Source of the DNA: Kushneria indalinina DSM 14324
Lineage (GTDB): Bacteria; Pseudomonadota; Gammaproteobacteria; Pseudomonadales; Halomonadaceae
Direction of reading: 5' to 3'
Assembly: GCF_003385845.1 (NCBI RefSeq)
Contig: NZ_QRDJ01000009.1
Location: 278,510-342,509 of the forward strand
Length of the DNA stretch: 64,000 nt
Shown here: one piece after another, positions 17,302-25,768 of the stretch
Numbering within the stretch: the stretch's first letter is position 1
Layout of the letters: the number at the start of each line of letters is the position of its first letter
Position numbers and translations under genes: made by a program
Notes under the pieces: model-generated
The model's database searches: none
The model's input: only the letters and a program-made list of their open reading frames with translations
Told to the model about the DNA's origin: nothing

Positions 17302-18252
17302 TTATTTCATGGGCGGCGGCCCGAGCTCCTTCATCAGCTCCGAAAGCTTCACGTAGGCCCGGTTGCGCCAGGCGATCAGATCCGGGATGCGCTCGGCCGG
17401 CACGTCGGTAAAGCCACCGCCGCTCTTGGTGCCCATCTTGCCCTGCTCGATCAGCGAGCTGAGCGCCTCGGGGGTGGCAAAGCGCTCGGGAAAGTCGGTC
17501 TGCAGCGACTGATAGCAGAAGTTGTAGACATCCAGCCCCGCCATGTCGGCGATCGCGAACGGGCCGAAAAACGGCAGTCGGAAGCCGAACGTCGTACGCA
17601 CCAGGGTATCGATGTCCTCGGCGCTGGCCACACCCTCTTCCAGCAGCTGGGTCGCCTCGTGGAACAGCGCGTACTGCAACCGGTTGAGCACAAAGCCGGT
17701 CACGTCCTTGACCGTGGCCGTCTCCTTGCCGGTCTCGTGGACAATGGCGCAGGCCTTTTCGACGATATCGGAAGCCGTGCCTTCATGCGGGATGATCTCC
17801 ACGCCCGGCACAAACGGCGACGGGTTGGAGAAGTGCACGCCCAGAAACCGCTCCGGATGCGTCACGGCCTCGGACAGTTTGGCAATCGAGATGGTCGAGG
17901 TGTTGGTGGCGATGATCGCATCGGGGCGCGCTGCGGCGCTGACGCGACGAAAGATCTCGTGTTTGATATCGATCTTTTCCGGCACCGCCTCTTCGATGAA
18001 GTCGGCATCGCGCACGGCGTCCTCGATCGACTCGGCCACCTTCACCTGACGTTCGATGCGCTCAACGGCGTCGCTCGGAAACAGGCCGTCGGCGACGAAC
18101 TTGCGGGTTTCCTCGATCAGGCGTTCACGGTTGGCCTGCGTCACCTCAAGCGACACATCACTGATCAATACGTCAGCACCGGCCAGCGCCATGACCTGGG
18201 CGATACCGCCGCCCATGTAGCCCGAGCCGACAATGGCAATTTTACGTGTCAT
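17302..18252 (-). CDS. 3-hydroxyacyl-CoA dehydrogenase-fold oxidoreductase (L-gulonate 3-dehydrogenase/CRYL1-like)
   Basis: NAD-dependent 3-hydroxy-acid dehydrogenase of 316 residues. The Rossmann site IVGSGYMGGGIA is at the N-terminus, catalytic-region motifs are NTSTISIAKL and GVHFSNPSPF, and the C-terminal domain carries GFVLNRLQYALFHEA and LLEEGVASAEDID. The NRLQYA/EEG pattern is shared with lambda-crystallin (L-gulonate 3-dehydrogenase) and carnitine dehydrogenase, more than with fatty-acid FadB-type enzymes. An upstream ATG adds eight residues; the downstream ATG has AAAGGA nearby and is preferred. Its operon partners, a sugar isomerase and GntP-type permease, support a sugar-acid substrate. 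That assignment is inference. Confidence 0.85.
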   Translation of the reverse strand: MTRKIAIVGSGYMGGGIAQVMALAGADVLISDVSLEVTQANRERLIEETRKFVADGLFPSDAVERIERQVKVAESIEDAVRDADFIEEAVPEKIDIKHEIFRRVSAAARPDAIIATNTSTISIAKLSEAVTHPERFLGVHFSNPSPFVPGVEIIPHEGTASDIVEKACAIVHETGKETATVKDVTGFVLNRLQYALFHEATQLLEEGVASAEDIDTLVRTTFGFRLPFFGPFAIADMAGLDVYNFCYQSLQTDFPERFATPEALSSLIEQGKMGTKSGGGFTDVPAERIPDLIAWRNRAYVKLSELMKELGPPPMK

Positions 18253-18305
18253 GAATCCTTTACTCCCTGTACTCATGGTGTCGTCATATCGCGGTCAGAG
18301 GCTGA

Positions 18306-19274
18306 TCAGCCCTGGCGCACCTGGCTTTTACCGAGGGCGTAATCGGCGCTGCGCGGCAGAATCTTCTCGCGCAGATAGCGCTGATTGCTGCTGGACACGC
18401 TCAGACCATCGCCACCGTAGTGCTCGGTGCAGATGATGCCCTGGAAGCCGTTGGCGAGCGCAATTTCAAACGCCTTGCGGTAGCTGATCAGCCCCGATTC
18501 CAGCGGCGCGGGCATGGCCACGTAGTAGTCGCGCGCCACGTCCTCGTCGCGGATGTAGTTCTTCACATGCCAGTAGTTGGCATACGGCATGGTCTTTTCC
18601 ATGATCTCGAGCCAGGGCTCGATCGGGCGATGCAGACGGATCAGGTTGCCCACGTCCGGGTTGATGCCGACGTTGTCCAGGCCGATGTCCTTGACCAGCG
18701 CCACGGACGAGTCCGCCGTGCCCAGATAGGTGTCTTCATACATCTCCAGCGACATCAGAAGACCCAGCTCATCAGCATGTCGGCCCAGCTCCTGCAGACG
18801 CTTCACGGCCAGATTCCACATGTCGCGATCGGCCTTCGGGTCCTTGTGGCCCTCCACGGTCCAGAACCACAGCTGCTTTTGCTGCTCCGGGGTCAGCGCC
18901 TGGTGCAGGCCGAAGGAGACCACCCGGCAGCCCAGCGCCGCGGCCGATTCCAGCGTGCGGTGGCTGTAGGCCAGGTTGTCCTCGCCGTGTTCGGTATCGA
19001 TGACGCTGCGGCGAATGGCCGAGACCGACGGCAGGCCGATGCCCACCTCCTTCGCAGCGCCGCCGAGCGCCTCCAGCCGGTCGCGGGAGAGATCGCCGGG
19101 CTTGATCCAGCTGTCGAACAGATCGGCGTTGTCAAAGCCGGCATCGCGAACTTCTTCAAACACGCTGCGCCAGTGCGCGGGGTCGGCATCGTTGACGGCG
19201 CGCCCCTGGGCATCAACACCGGAGAACTGCAGCAGGGCGGCCGTGATCGGCCAGTCATCAGCGGTATAAGGCAT
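18306..19274 (-). CDS. Sugar phosphate isomerase/epimerase-like TIM-barrel protein
   Basis: Xylose-isomerase-like TIM barrel (AP_endonuc_2 fold), 322 residues. Barrel strands contain probable metal ligands in SLEMYEDTYLG (Glu), VGINPDVGN (Asp), YWHVKNY (His) and IICTEHYGGDG (Glu/His), the usual pattern for divalent-metal isomerases and epimerases. AAGGAGA with good spacing precedes the ATG. It lies 53 nt upstream of the 3-hydroxy-acid dehydrogenase and 86 nt downstream of the GntP-type permease, in one transcript direction. It probably isomerises or epimerises the imported sugar acid or its keto product. The exact reaction cannot be read. Confidence 0.85.
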   Translation of the reverse strand: MPYTADDWPITAALLQFSGVDAQGRAVNDADPAHWRSVFEEVRDAGFDNADLFDSWIKPGDLSRDRLEALGGAAKEVGIGLPSVSAIRRSVIDTEHGEDNLAYSHRTLESAAALGCRVVSFGLHQALTPEQQKQLWFWTVEGHKDPKADRDMWNLAVKRLQELGRHADELGLLMSLEMYEDTYLGTADSSVALVKDIGLDNVGINPDVGNLIRLHRPIEPWLEIMEKTMPYANYWHVKNYIRDEDVARDYYVAMPAPLESGLISYRKAFEIALANGFQGIICTEHYGGDGLSVSSSNQRYLREKILPRSADYALGKSQVRQG

Positions 19275-19360
19275 GGGTATATCTCCTTGTGAGAGGCTTT
19301 CACGGGGTTTGGATCAGGGCCCGGGACGTGCCGCGGGCCCAGGGGCAAGGAAACGGCGCG

Positions 19361-20752
19361 CTACGTGACCAGAACGAACAGCGCCCAGGCCAGAGCAAAG
19401 GCCATCAGGGAAATACCGGTCGACATCACACTCCAGGTGCGCAGCATGGTGCGGGTCTCGACCTGCAGAAACCGCCCGACCAGCCAGAAGCCTGAATCGT
19501 TGACGTGGGAGTAGCCGATGGCGCCGGCCACGATCGCGGTCGTGATACAGGCCGCCGGCATGCCGGCCAGTGCCGGTTCGGCCAGCACGGCGGGCGCCAT
19601 GATGCCGGCGGCGGTCGTGCCGGCAACGGTGGCCGAACCCTGAGCGATACGGATCACCGAGGCGATGAGATAGCCGGCCAGGATCAGCGGCATACCGATC
19701 GCATCCAGGCTTTCCGCCAGAGCGTTACCGATACCGCTGGCGGTGAGCACCCCGCCGAACATGCCGCCGGCCCCGGTAATCAGGATGATGGTGCACACCG
19801 GCGCCAGCGCCTTCTCGATGATGTCGTTGACGGCCTCCATCGGCTCCTTGAGCCCGCGCCGAAACACCAGCAGCCACATCGCCACGCAGGTGCTGATCAA
19901 CAGTGCGATCGGGGTCTCGCCGATCACGACGAAGGCATCGAGCAGGGCATTGTCATCCGGCAGGGTGCCGGCCGAGATCAGCGTCGAGATGCCGGTGTTC
20001 ATGAAGATCAGCACCAGCGGCAGCAGCAGAACCAGCAGCACGGTGCCAAAGGCCGGGCGCGGCCCGCCGTCGTCTTCTTCGCCCCCCATCACATCGGGCA
20101 CCGACTGAAACGGCGTCTTGTTGGCCAGCCATACTGCCAGGCGATAGCCCATCACATACCAGGTGGGCAGGCCGACCAGCAGACCGACGAACAGCACCAG
20201 ACCGATATCGGCCTCCAGAAAGACCGCCGCCGCGACCGGCCCGGGATGTGGCGGCATCAGGGCGTGCATGACCAGCGCCGAGCCCGCCACCGGCAGCCCG
20301 TAGAGCAAAAGCGAGCCCTTGAGCTCGCGCGCCACCGCAAAGATGATCGGCAGCATCACCACATAGGCGGCGTCGAGAAAGATCGGAAAGCAGAACAGAA
20401 GTGCGGCGATCGACAGCCCCAGCGGCGCCCGATCGCGTCCGCAGATGCGAATCAGGGTGTCGGAGAGCACCCGGGCACCGCCGGAGACGGCAACGATCCG
20501 CCCGAGCACGGCACCGAAGCCGATCAGCATGGCCACGTTGCCCAGCGTTTGGCCAAAGCCGCCGGTCAGGGTTTCGATGAGGTTGCCGACCCCGATGCCG
20601 GTGGCCAGTGCCGTGCCGATACTGACGATGACCAGGGCGAAGAAGGGGTGCAGGCGGATACGGATGATCAATACCAGCAAAATGGCGATCGCCATTGCTG
20701 AAATCGACAGCAGAAGAGGTGTCGACAATGCAGCTTCGGGGGCGTTGGGCAT
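19361..20752 (-). CDS. GntP family gluconate/sugar-acid permease
   Basis: Inner-membrane H+ symporter of the gluconate permease family, 463 residues, with about 12 hydrophobic segments. Recognisable stretches include LHPFFALVIVSIGTALATG, GFGQTLGNVAMLIGFGAVLGRI (family signature region), MPPHPGPVAAA and the C-terminal IGYSHVNDSGFWLVGRFL. Start selected at the ATG giving MPNAPEAALS, with GGAG 8 nt upstream; the frame extends 60 codons further without homology. It is divergent from a LysR gene and leads an operon with the isomerase and dehydrogenase. The predicted substrate is an aldonate or related acid. Confidence 0.92.
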   Translation of the reverse strand: MPNAPEAALSTPLLLSISAMAIAILLVLIIRIRLHPFFALVIVSIGTALATGIGVGNLIETLTGGFGQTLGNVAMLIGFGAVLGRIVAVSGGARVLSDTLIRICGRDRAPLGLSIAALLFCFPIFLDAAYVVMLPIIFAVARELKGSLLLYGLPVAGSALVMHALMPPHPGPVAAAVFLEADIGLVLFVGLLVGLPTWYVMGYRLAVWLANKTPFQSVPDVMGGEEDDGGPRPAFGTVLLVLLLPLVLIFMNTGISTLISAGTLPDDNALLDAFVVIGETPIALLISTCVAMWLLVFRRGLKEPMEAVNDIIEKALAPVCTIILITGAGGMFGGVLTASGIGNALAESLDAIGMPLILAGYLIASVIRIAQGSATVAGTTAAGIMAPAVLAEPALAGMPAACITTAIVAGAIGYSHVNDSGFWLVGRFLQVETRTMLRTWSVMSTGISLMAFALAWALFVLVT

Positions 20753-20796
20753 AACCGGCTCCGGGACAGACCATGACGCTCGAAGCGCTTCGATGC

Positions 20797-20840
20797 GCCA
20801 TTGGTCGCAAAATGCCTTACATCGCTGTAAGTCCAATGGC
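20797..20840. promoter_or_regulatory. Nested inverted repeats, candidate LysR operator
   Basis: Between the divergent GntP and LysR genes an outer repeat GCCATTGG (20797-20804) / CCAATGGC (20833-20840) encloses an inner perfect repeat TTACA-TCGC-TGTAA (20817-20830). The inner element fits the T-N11-A form of LysR-family sites. The arrangement is suited to a tetrameric regulator contacting two half-sites. It is a prediction from symmetry and position only. Confidence 0.5.
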
Positions 20841-20935
20841 ACAGACGATATCTTTCCCGGGCAATACCGACCAATGCCGGTCATGCCGCAAGATGATGAC
20901 CATTTTGATATCACTTTGATAACGAGCCGCACGTC

Positions 20936-21880
20936 ATGGGGACTCTGCCGGAAGACTGGTTTTTCCGATCACGACTAAAGTTGCGTCATCTGCAGCTGTT
21001 TGTGGCCCTTGGGGAGCAGGGCAACCTGCATCGCAGCGCCGAAGTGCTGGGCATCAGCCAGCCGGCGGCCTCAAGGCTTCTGATTGAACTCGAGGAGCGC
21101 CTGGGCACGACCCTGTTCGAGCGCCACGGCCGTGGGCTCTCGCCCAACCTGTATGGCGAGCTGATGATTCGCCGCGCCCGCACCATCATCGATGAGCTCG
21201 AACGCGCCGGCGAGGAGTTCAACGCCATTCAGGCAGGACACGCCGGGCTGGTCCGGGTCGGCACGGTGATGGAACCGGCCGTGGCACTGCTCACCCGCGC
21301 CATCGAGCAGATGCACAGCGAGCGCCCCGGGCTTCGCATCAACGTGCACGTCGATGTCAGTCGCGCCCTGATCTCCGGACTGCTCGACGGTCATTACAAT
21401 TTTGTAATCTCTCGTGTCCCGGCCGGTTTTTCCGGCGAGCACTTCGTGTTCGAGGAGATCGGCGAGGAGGAGATCTGCTTTATCTGCAGTCGCTCGCATC
21501 CGCTGGCCGAACAGCCGGTGCCGGATCTCGCCGCCATGGTCGACTACCCCTGGGCCCTGCAGCCGCCCGGCACCCTGATGCGCCAGCGCGTCGATGATCT
21601 GGTGCGCCATCGCGGCCTCGAACCGCCCCACTGGATCGTGGACACCTCGGACCTGACCACCTCGCTGGCACTGGTGAACGCCTCGTCATTTCTGACGGTC
21701 GCCACCCGGGGCGTGGCAGAGCTTTTGTGCGACCCGCAGCGCTTTCGCATCATCGCCCTGTCCAAACGCCTGAGCGTGCAACCCTATGGACTGGTCAGCC
21801 TGCGCCGCCAGCAGCTGCCCCCGGGCGTTGCCGCCATGATGCGCCTGTTGCGTCATCTGATCCGCCAGCCCCTGAGCTGA
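20936..21880 (+). CDS. LysR family transcriptional regulator (GbpR-like)
   Basis: Regulator of 314 residues, divergent from the GntP operon. The helix-turn-helix lies at about residues 18-60 (HRSAEVLGISQPAASRLLIE), preceded by WFFRSRLKLRHLQLF, the opening seen in the sugar-responsive GbpR-type LysR subgroup. The effector domain spans about residues 95-300, with a periplasmic-binding-protein-like core. The start is fixed by the conserved N-terminus; its RBS is weak. By position it should control the sugar-acid permease, isomerase and dehydrogenase in response to the transported compound, probably through the nested repeats in the 183-bp intergenic gap. Confidence 0.92.
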   Translation: MGTLPEDWFFRSRLKLRHLQLFVALGEQGNLHRSAEVLGISQPAASRLLIELEERLGTTLFERHGRGLSPNLYGELMIRRARTIIDELERAGEEFNAIQAGHAGLVRVGTVMEPAVALLTRAIEQMHSERPGLRINVHVDVSRALISGLLDGHYNFVISRVPAGFSGEHFVFEEIGEEEICFICSRSHPLAEQPVPDLAAMVDYPWALQPPGTLMRQRVDDLVRHRGLEPPHWIVDTSDLTTSLALVNASSFLTVATRGVAELLCDPQRFRIIALSKRLSVQPYGLVSLRRQQLPPGVAAMMRLLRHLIRQPLS

Positions 21881-21968
21881 GGTCAGTGCCGCTTCGGCGG
21901 GCGCGTGGCCGCGCTTGATCAAAGCCGCTACTCTGGGGCACATCCCCCTGCTGACCGGAAGGTTGATC

Positions 21969-23195
21969 ATGACCACGCTTGCCCGCCGTCTGAGTACGAT
22001 AGCCCCCTCGGCCACCATTGAAATCTCGCGCCGCGCCGCCGACATGCGCCGCCAGGGGCTGGATATCATCTCCCTGTCACAGGGCGAGCCCGATTTCGAC
22101 ACGCCCGCCCACATCGCTCAGGCCGGCAAGCGCGCCATCGACGACGGCCAGACCCGCTATACCGATGTCGATGGCACCCCCGAGCTCAAGCAGGCGGTCG
22201 CGGCCAAATTCGAACGCGACAACGGTCTGCACTACGCGACCGACCAGATCTCGGTGGGCACCGGCGGCAAGCAGGTCATCTTCAACGCCCTGTTTGCCCT
22301 GATCGACCCCGAAGACGAGGTCATCATCCCGGCGCCCTACTGGGTCTCCTACCCGGACATGGTGCGTCTGGCCGGCGGCATGCCGGTCTGCGTCGAATGC
22401 GATGGGACACAGGGTTTCAAGCTCACCCCCGAGCAGCTCGAAACCGCGATCACGCCACAGACGAAATGCCTGATCCTCAACTCGCCCGGCAACCCGACCG
22501 GGGCCGGCTATCACCGCGAGGAGCTCATCGCGCTGGGCGAGGTGTTAAAGCGCCACCCGCAGGTGTTCGTGATCAGCGATGACATCTATGAATATCTCGC
22601 CTACGACGACTGGGCCTTTACCACCCTCGCCGCTGTCGTACCCGAGCTTTTCGAGCGCACCCTGACCGTCAACGGCGTCTCCAAGGGCTACGCCATGACC
22701 GGCTGGCGCATCGGCTTTGGCGGCGGCCCGAAGGATCTGATCCGCGCCATGGCGATGCTGCAGGGGCAGATGACCACCAATCCCAGCGCCATCTCCCAGG
22801 CCGCGGCCGTGGAGGCGCTCAACGGCTCCCGGGAGTTTCTGGAAGAGCACCTCGAGATCTTTCGCCAGCGCCGCGACATGTGCACGGCCGCCTTCAATGC
22901 CATCGACGGGCTGTCGTGTCGCGCCCCGGAAGGCGCGTTCTATCTCTTCATCAGCTGTCAGGGACTGATCGGTCGCAAAACGCCGGAAGGCGAGGTGCTC
23001 GAGCGCGATGTCGACGTGGCCCGTTTTCTGCTGGATGCCGCCCACGTGGCCGTGGTGCCGGGCACGGCCTTTGGCCTGGGGCCCTGGTTTCGCATCTCCT
23101 TTGCCGCTGCCACCGAACGCCTGGGCGAGGCGTGCGAGCGCATTGCGCACGCCTGCGAGACACTGACGGATGCGTCCATGACCGAGCGGCCCTGA
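21969..23195 (+). CDS. Class I/II pyridoxal phosphate aminotransferase (aspartate aminotransferase-like)
   Basis: Cytoplasmic PLP enzyme of 408 residues. Motifs include LSQGEPDFDTP near residue 36, NSPGNPTG (171-178), the phosphate/ring contact SDDIYEYLAY, the Schiff-base lysine in NGVSKGYAMTG (K239) and the substrate-carboxylate arginine in FRISFA. This is the prokaryotic subgroup I-gamma aspartate/prephenate aminotransferase pattern. Start at 21969 because GGAAGG lies 6 nt upstream; the frame extends 18 codons further. Transcribed alone after the LysR gene, with a 14-bp tandem repeat right after the stop. The amino donor and acceptor are not certain. Confidence 0.92.
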   Translation: MTTLARRLSTIAPSATIEISRRAADMRRQGLDIISLSQGEPDFDTPAHIAQAGKRAIDDGQTRYTDVDGTPELKQAVAAKFERDNGLHYATDQISVGTGGKQVIFNALFALIDPEDEVIIPAPYWVSYPDMVRLAGGMPVCVECDGTQGFKLTPEQLETAITPQTKCLILNSPGNPTGAGYHREELIALGEVLKRHPQVFVISDDIYEYLAYDDWAFTTLAAVVPELFERTLTVNGVSKGYAMTGWRIGFGGGPKDLIRAMAMLQGQMTTNPSAISQAAAVEALNGSREFLEEHLEIFRQRRDMCTAAFNAIDGLSCRAPEGAFYLFISCQGLIGRKTPEGEVLERDVDVARFLLDAAHVAVVPGTAFGLGPWFRISFAAATERLGEACERIAHACETLTDASMTERP

Positions 23196-23207
23196 ACGAC
23201 CCGACCA

Positions 23208-23263
23208 CTTCTGCCCGGTTACTTCTGCCCGGCCACTTCTGCCCGGCCACTTCTGCCCGGCCG
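23208..23263. repeat. Four tandem copies of a 14-bp repeat
   Basis: Four head-to-tail units of CTTCTGCCCGGCCA: the first ends in GGTTA, the second and third are identical, and the fourth ends in GGCCG. It starts 13 nt after the aminotransferase stop and is followed by a G+C-rich run. No function is evident; it may be a slippage-prone spacer that varies between strains. Confidence 0.9.
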
Positions 23264-23367
23264 CCCCCCCGGTGGGTGCGGCCCGGCGGCTGCGCGTTGA
23301 TAATGCATCTCACTTCGCCATAATGGCGGACTCATTTCACCGACGGTTATTCAGGCGACAACGTTTC

Positions 23368-24567
23368 ATGGCATCCAGAACCCCCTCACATTTTCCGCTG
23401 GCCGTGGTGCTGGCGCTGACGGCCGCCATCGGCCCCTTCTCGCTTGACGCCTATCTGCCCGCCTTTCCTGCCATGGCCGAATCGCTGGGCGTGTCCATCA
23501 GCGATGTCGCCCTGAGCGTGTCGGTCTATATCTTCACGATGTCGATCGGTCAGCTCATCGGTGGGCCACTGTCCGATCAGCTCGGACGCCAGAAGATCAT
23601 GTTCTCGGGACTGATCATTTACAGCGTGGCCAGCCTTCTGATCTGGCAGAGCGAGCAGCTCGAGAGCGTGCTGGCCTTTCGCGCCCTGCAGGCCTTCGGC
23701 GCCGGCTGGACGCTGGTGTCGGTGCCGGCACTGGTGCGCGACCGCGTTCAGGGGGTGGAAGCGGCGCGGCTTTTCAGCCTGATCGGGCTGATCATGGTCG
23801 TGGCGCCGGGCATCGCACCCACCGTGGGCGGGGCGCTGCTGACCCTGGGCGGCTGGCCGTTCATCTTTTTGTTTCTCGCGCTCTATGCCCTGCTGGTCAT
23901 TCCGCTGTTGAAAATGATCGCATTCAAGGACACCGGCAAGGCCGCGCCGAGCGCGCCGCCGGGGCCGAAGGTGAGCATCTTCAAGCGCTACGCCCAGGTG
24001 CTGGCCACCCGCCAGGCGCTGCCCTTTCTGTTCTGGCAGGCCGCCTCGTTTTCGGTGCTGATGATCTTTGTCACCCACGCTTCCTTCGTTTATCAGACGC
24101 ATTTCGGTGCCAATGAGCACACCTTCGGGCTGCTGTTCGGCGCCAACGTCATCGTCATGCTGATCGCGAATCTGACCAACCGCTCGCTGCTGGAGCGCTT
24201 CGGCTCACGGCGCATTCTGCGCGGGGCGACCTGCATTCAGGCCGGCGCCATTGTCGTGCTGCTGCTGGCCAGCGTCTTCGATGCGGGGCTTTATGTCTTC
24301 CTGCCGGCGATGATGGTGAGCATCGGCATGGTCGGGGCCATCGCCCCCAACATCCAGGCCTCGTTTATCGAATACTTCGGCGTCAACAGCGGCACGGCCG
24401 CCGCACTGCTGGGGGCCTCGCAGTTCGGCATTGCCGGCGTGGTCAGCGCGCTCTCCTCGCGCCTGCCGCTGTCGGTCACGGCCGTGGTACTGGCGATGGC
24501 GGCCTGCTCGGCGGTCACGCTCTGGATGCTGGTGCTGTCACTGCGCCAGGAGCGCGCCCGGACCTGA
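23368..24567 (+). CDS. Bcr/CflA family drug:H+ antiporter (MFS)
   Basis: Inner-membrane multidrug efflux protein of 399 residues with 12 hydrophobic segments. The TM1 region carries PFSLDAYLPAFPAMA, typical of Bcr/CflA. The MFS motif A loop is GGPLSDQLGRQK, and motif C-like APGIAPTVGGAL lies in TM5. These proteins export bicyclomycin, sulfonamides, chloramphenicol or dipeptides such as cysteine-containing ones. Start taken at the ATG before ASRTPSHF; 32 further codons upstream are open but overlap the repeat region. It is a single-gene unit. Confidence 0.93.
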   Translation: MASRTPSHFPLAVVLALTAAIGPFSLDAYLPAFPAMAESLGVSISDVALSVSVYIFTMSIGQLIGGPLSDQLGRQKIMFSGLIIYSVASLLIWQSEQLESVLAFRALQAFGAGWTLVSVPALVRDRVQGVEAARLFSLIGLIMVVAPGIAPTVGGALLTLGGWPFIFLFLALYALLVIPLLKMIAFKDTGKAAPSAPPGPKVSIFKRYAQVLATRQALPFLFWQAASFSVLMIFVTHASFVYQTHFGANEHTFGLLFGANVIVMLIANLTNRSLLERFGSRRILRGATCIQAGAIVVLLLASVFDAGLYVFLPAMMVSIGMVGAIAPNIQASFIEYFGVNSGTAAALLGASQFGIAGVVSALSSRLPLSVTAVVLAMAACSAVTLWMLVLSLRQERART

Positions 24568-24616
24568 GCCTCATGTTCTGAACAACAGGGCCTGACCGCC
24601 TGCATGAATGCCGTGC

Positions 24617-24667
24617 CATACCCGACTGAATCCTGCTCGCTTTTGTCGATCCGGTTCGTCGGGTATG
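24617..24667 (+). promoter_or_regulatory. Long-range inverted repeat in leader of Fe/B12-type ABC operon
   Basis: Perfect 10-bp arms CATACCCGAC (24617-24626) and GTCGGGTATG (24658-24667) are separated by 31 nt. The element lies 39 nt before the start codon of the binding-protein gene. In RNA it would form a closed stem with a large loop, as in a leader regulatory element; as DNA it could be a repressor site. It does not match any riboswitch consensus I can recall. Confidence 0.35.
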
Positions 24668-24706
24668 TTCACGGCTCGATCCACCGCCTGTTCACCGGAC
24701 CCCCTG

Positions 24707-25768
24707 ATGCCTTCTGCCCTTCTGCGCCCTGCTGTTCTCCTGCTGCTGCTCATGGCGCCCGCTCTTCAGGCGCAGGCCGCCAATGCCGATGACCACTATC
24801 CGGTCACGCTGGACAACTGCGGCATGCAGGTCACCGTTGACGCCCCGCCACAGCGGGCGGTCAGCATCGGCCAGAACACTACCGAGATTCTGCTTTCGCT
24901 GGGGCTGGCCGATCGCATGGCCGCCAGCGCCGTCTGGATCGGTGAGGTGCCGCAGGATCTTGAGGCCGATAACGCCCGTGTACCCCGGTTATCGAGCGGC
25001 ATTCCGGGCTTTGAGAGCGTGCTGGGGCAAAACCCCGATCTGGTGGCGGCGCAGTTTGAAAACGATGTCGGCCCCCAGGGGCGTGTTGCCCGCCGCGAGC
25101 AGTTTGCCGCACTCGGCGTGCCCACCTATCTCTCCCCCACCGACTGCGTCGGACGGGTGTACGGTGGCGACACCAATCCTGATGGCGCCCGCACCCGAGC
25201 GTTCGACATGTCGCTGGTATATCGGGAAATTCAACAACTGGCGGAGATTTTCAACGTCCCGGCGCGCGGTGTTGATCTGGTCGACTCGCTGCGCGCGCGT
25301 GAGGCCCGCGCCGCAGCGGCCGGTGCCGGTGCCAACATGCCCGGGAATCTCTCCATGGTGTGGTGGTTTTCCAGCGCCGAACTTGCAGGCGATGCGTGGG
25401 TGGCCGGAGAGCTGGGTGCGCCAGGCTACATCATGAAAAAACTGGGTGTGCACAACATTATCAAAAGCCGGGAGGAGTGGCCGGCGGTGAGCTGGGAGCG
25501 CATCGCGGCGGCCGACCCGGACGTGATCGTGCTGGGCGAGATGGCACGGCGCAACTTCCCGGCCGATGACGTGGCCCAAAAGATCGATTTTCTCGAGCAT
25601 GACCCGGTCACCCGCGAGATGCGCGCGGTGCGAGAGCGCCACTTCATCGTGCTCGACGCTCAGGCGATGAACCCGACCCTGCGCACCCTCGAGGGTCTCG
25701 AGATCGTGGCCAACGACCTGAGCAGGCTGAGGCTGACCGGTACCTCCACGCCGGATGAGACGCCATGA
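24707..25768 (+). CDS. ABC transporter substrate-binding protein, Fe-siderophore/B12 type
   Basis: Periplasmic binding protein of 353 residues in the BtuF/FepB class-III fold. A Sec signal peptide (PAVLLLLLMAPALQAQA) covers about residues 1-28, followed by VDAPPQRAVSIGQNTTEILLSLGL, read here by its core QRAVSIGQNTTEILLSLG, the family's first domain motif. DPDVIVLGEMARR marks the second lobe. Start chosen as the ATG that opens the signal peptide. It overlaps the permease start by 4 nt (ATGA). No TonB-dependent receptor is adjacent, so whether iron chelate, heme or cobalamin is carried is open. Confidence 0.88.
   Translation: MPSALLRPAVLLLLLMAPALQAQAANADDHYPVTLDNCGMQVTVDAPPQRAVSIGQNTTEILLSLGLADRMAASAVWIGEVPQDLEADNARVPRLSSGIPGFESVLGQNPDLVAAQFENDVGPQGRVARREQFAALGVPTYLSPTDCVGRVYGGDTNPDGARTRAFDMSLVYREIQQLAEIFNVPARGVDLVDSLRAREARAAAAGAGANMPGNLSMVWWFSSAELAGDAWVAGELGAPGYIMKKLGVHNIIKSREEWPAVSWERIAAADPDVIVLGEMARRNFPADDVAQKIDFLEHDPVTREMRAVRERHFIVLDAQAMNPTLRTLEGLEIVANDLSRLRLTGTSTPDETP

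Noticed and set aside
19260..19290. Vector-like ribosome-binding site (AAGGAGATATACCC before ATG of the isomerase gene)
   Set aside because: It looks like a common expression-vector leader, but the flanking sequence is ordinary genomic DNA and the similarity is short; a natural strong RBS suffices.
24568..24706. Cobalamin riboswitch before the Fe/B12-type importer
   Set aside because: The gap is only 139 bp and lacks the conserved B12-box sequence; only the long-range stem is supported.
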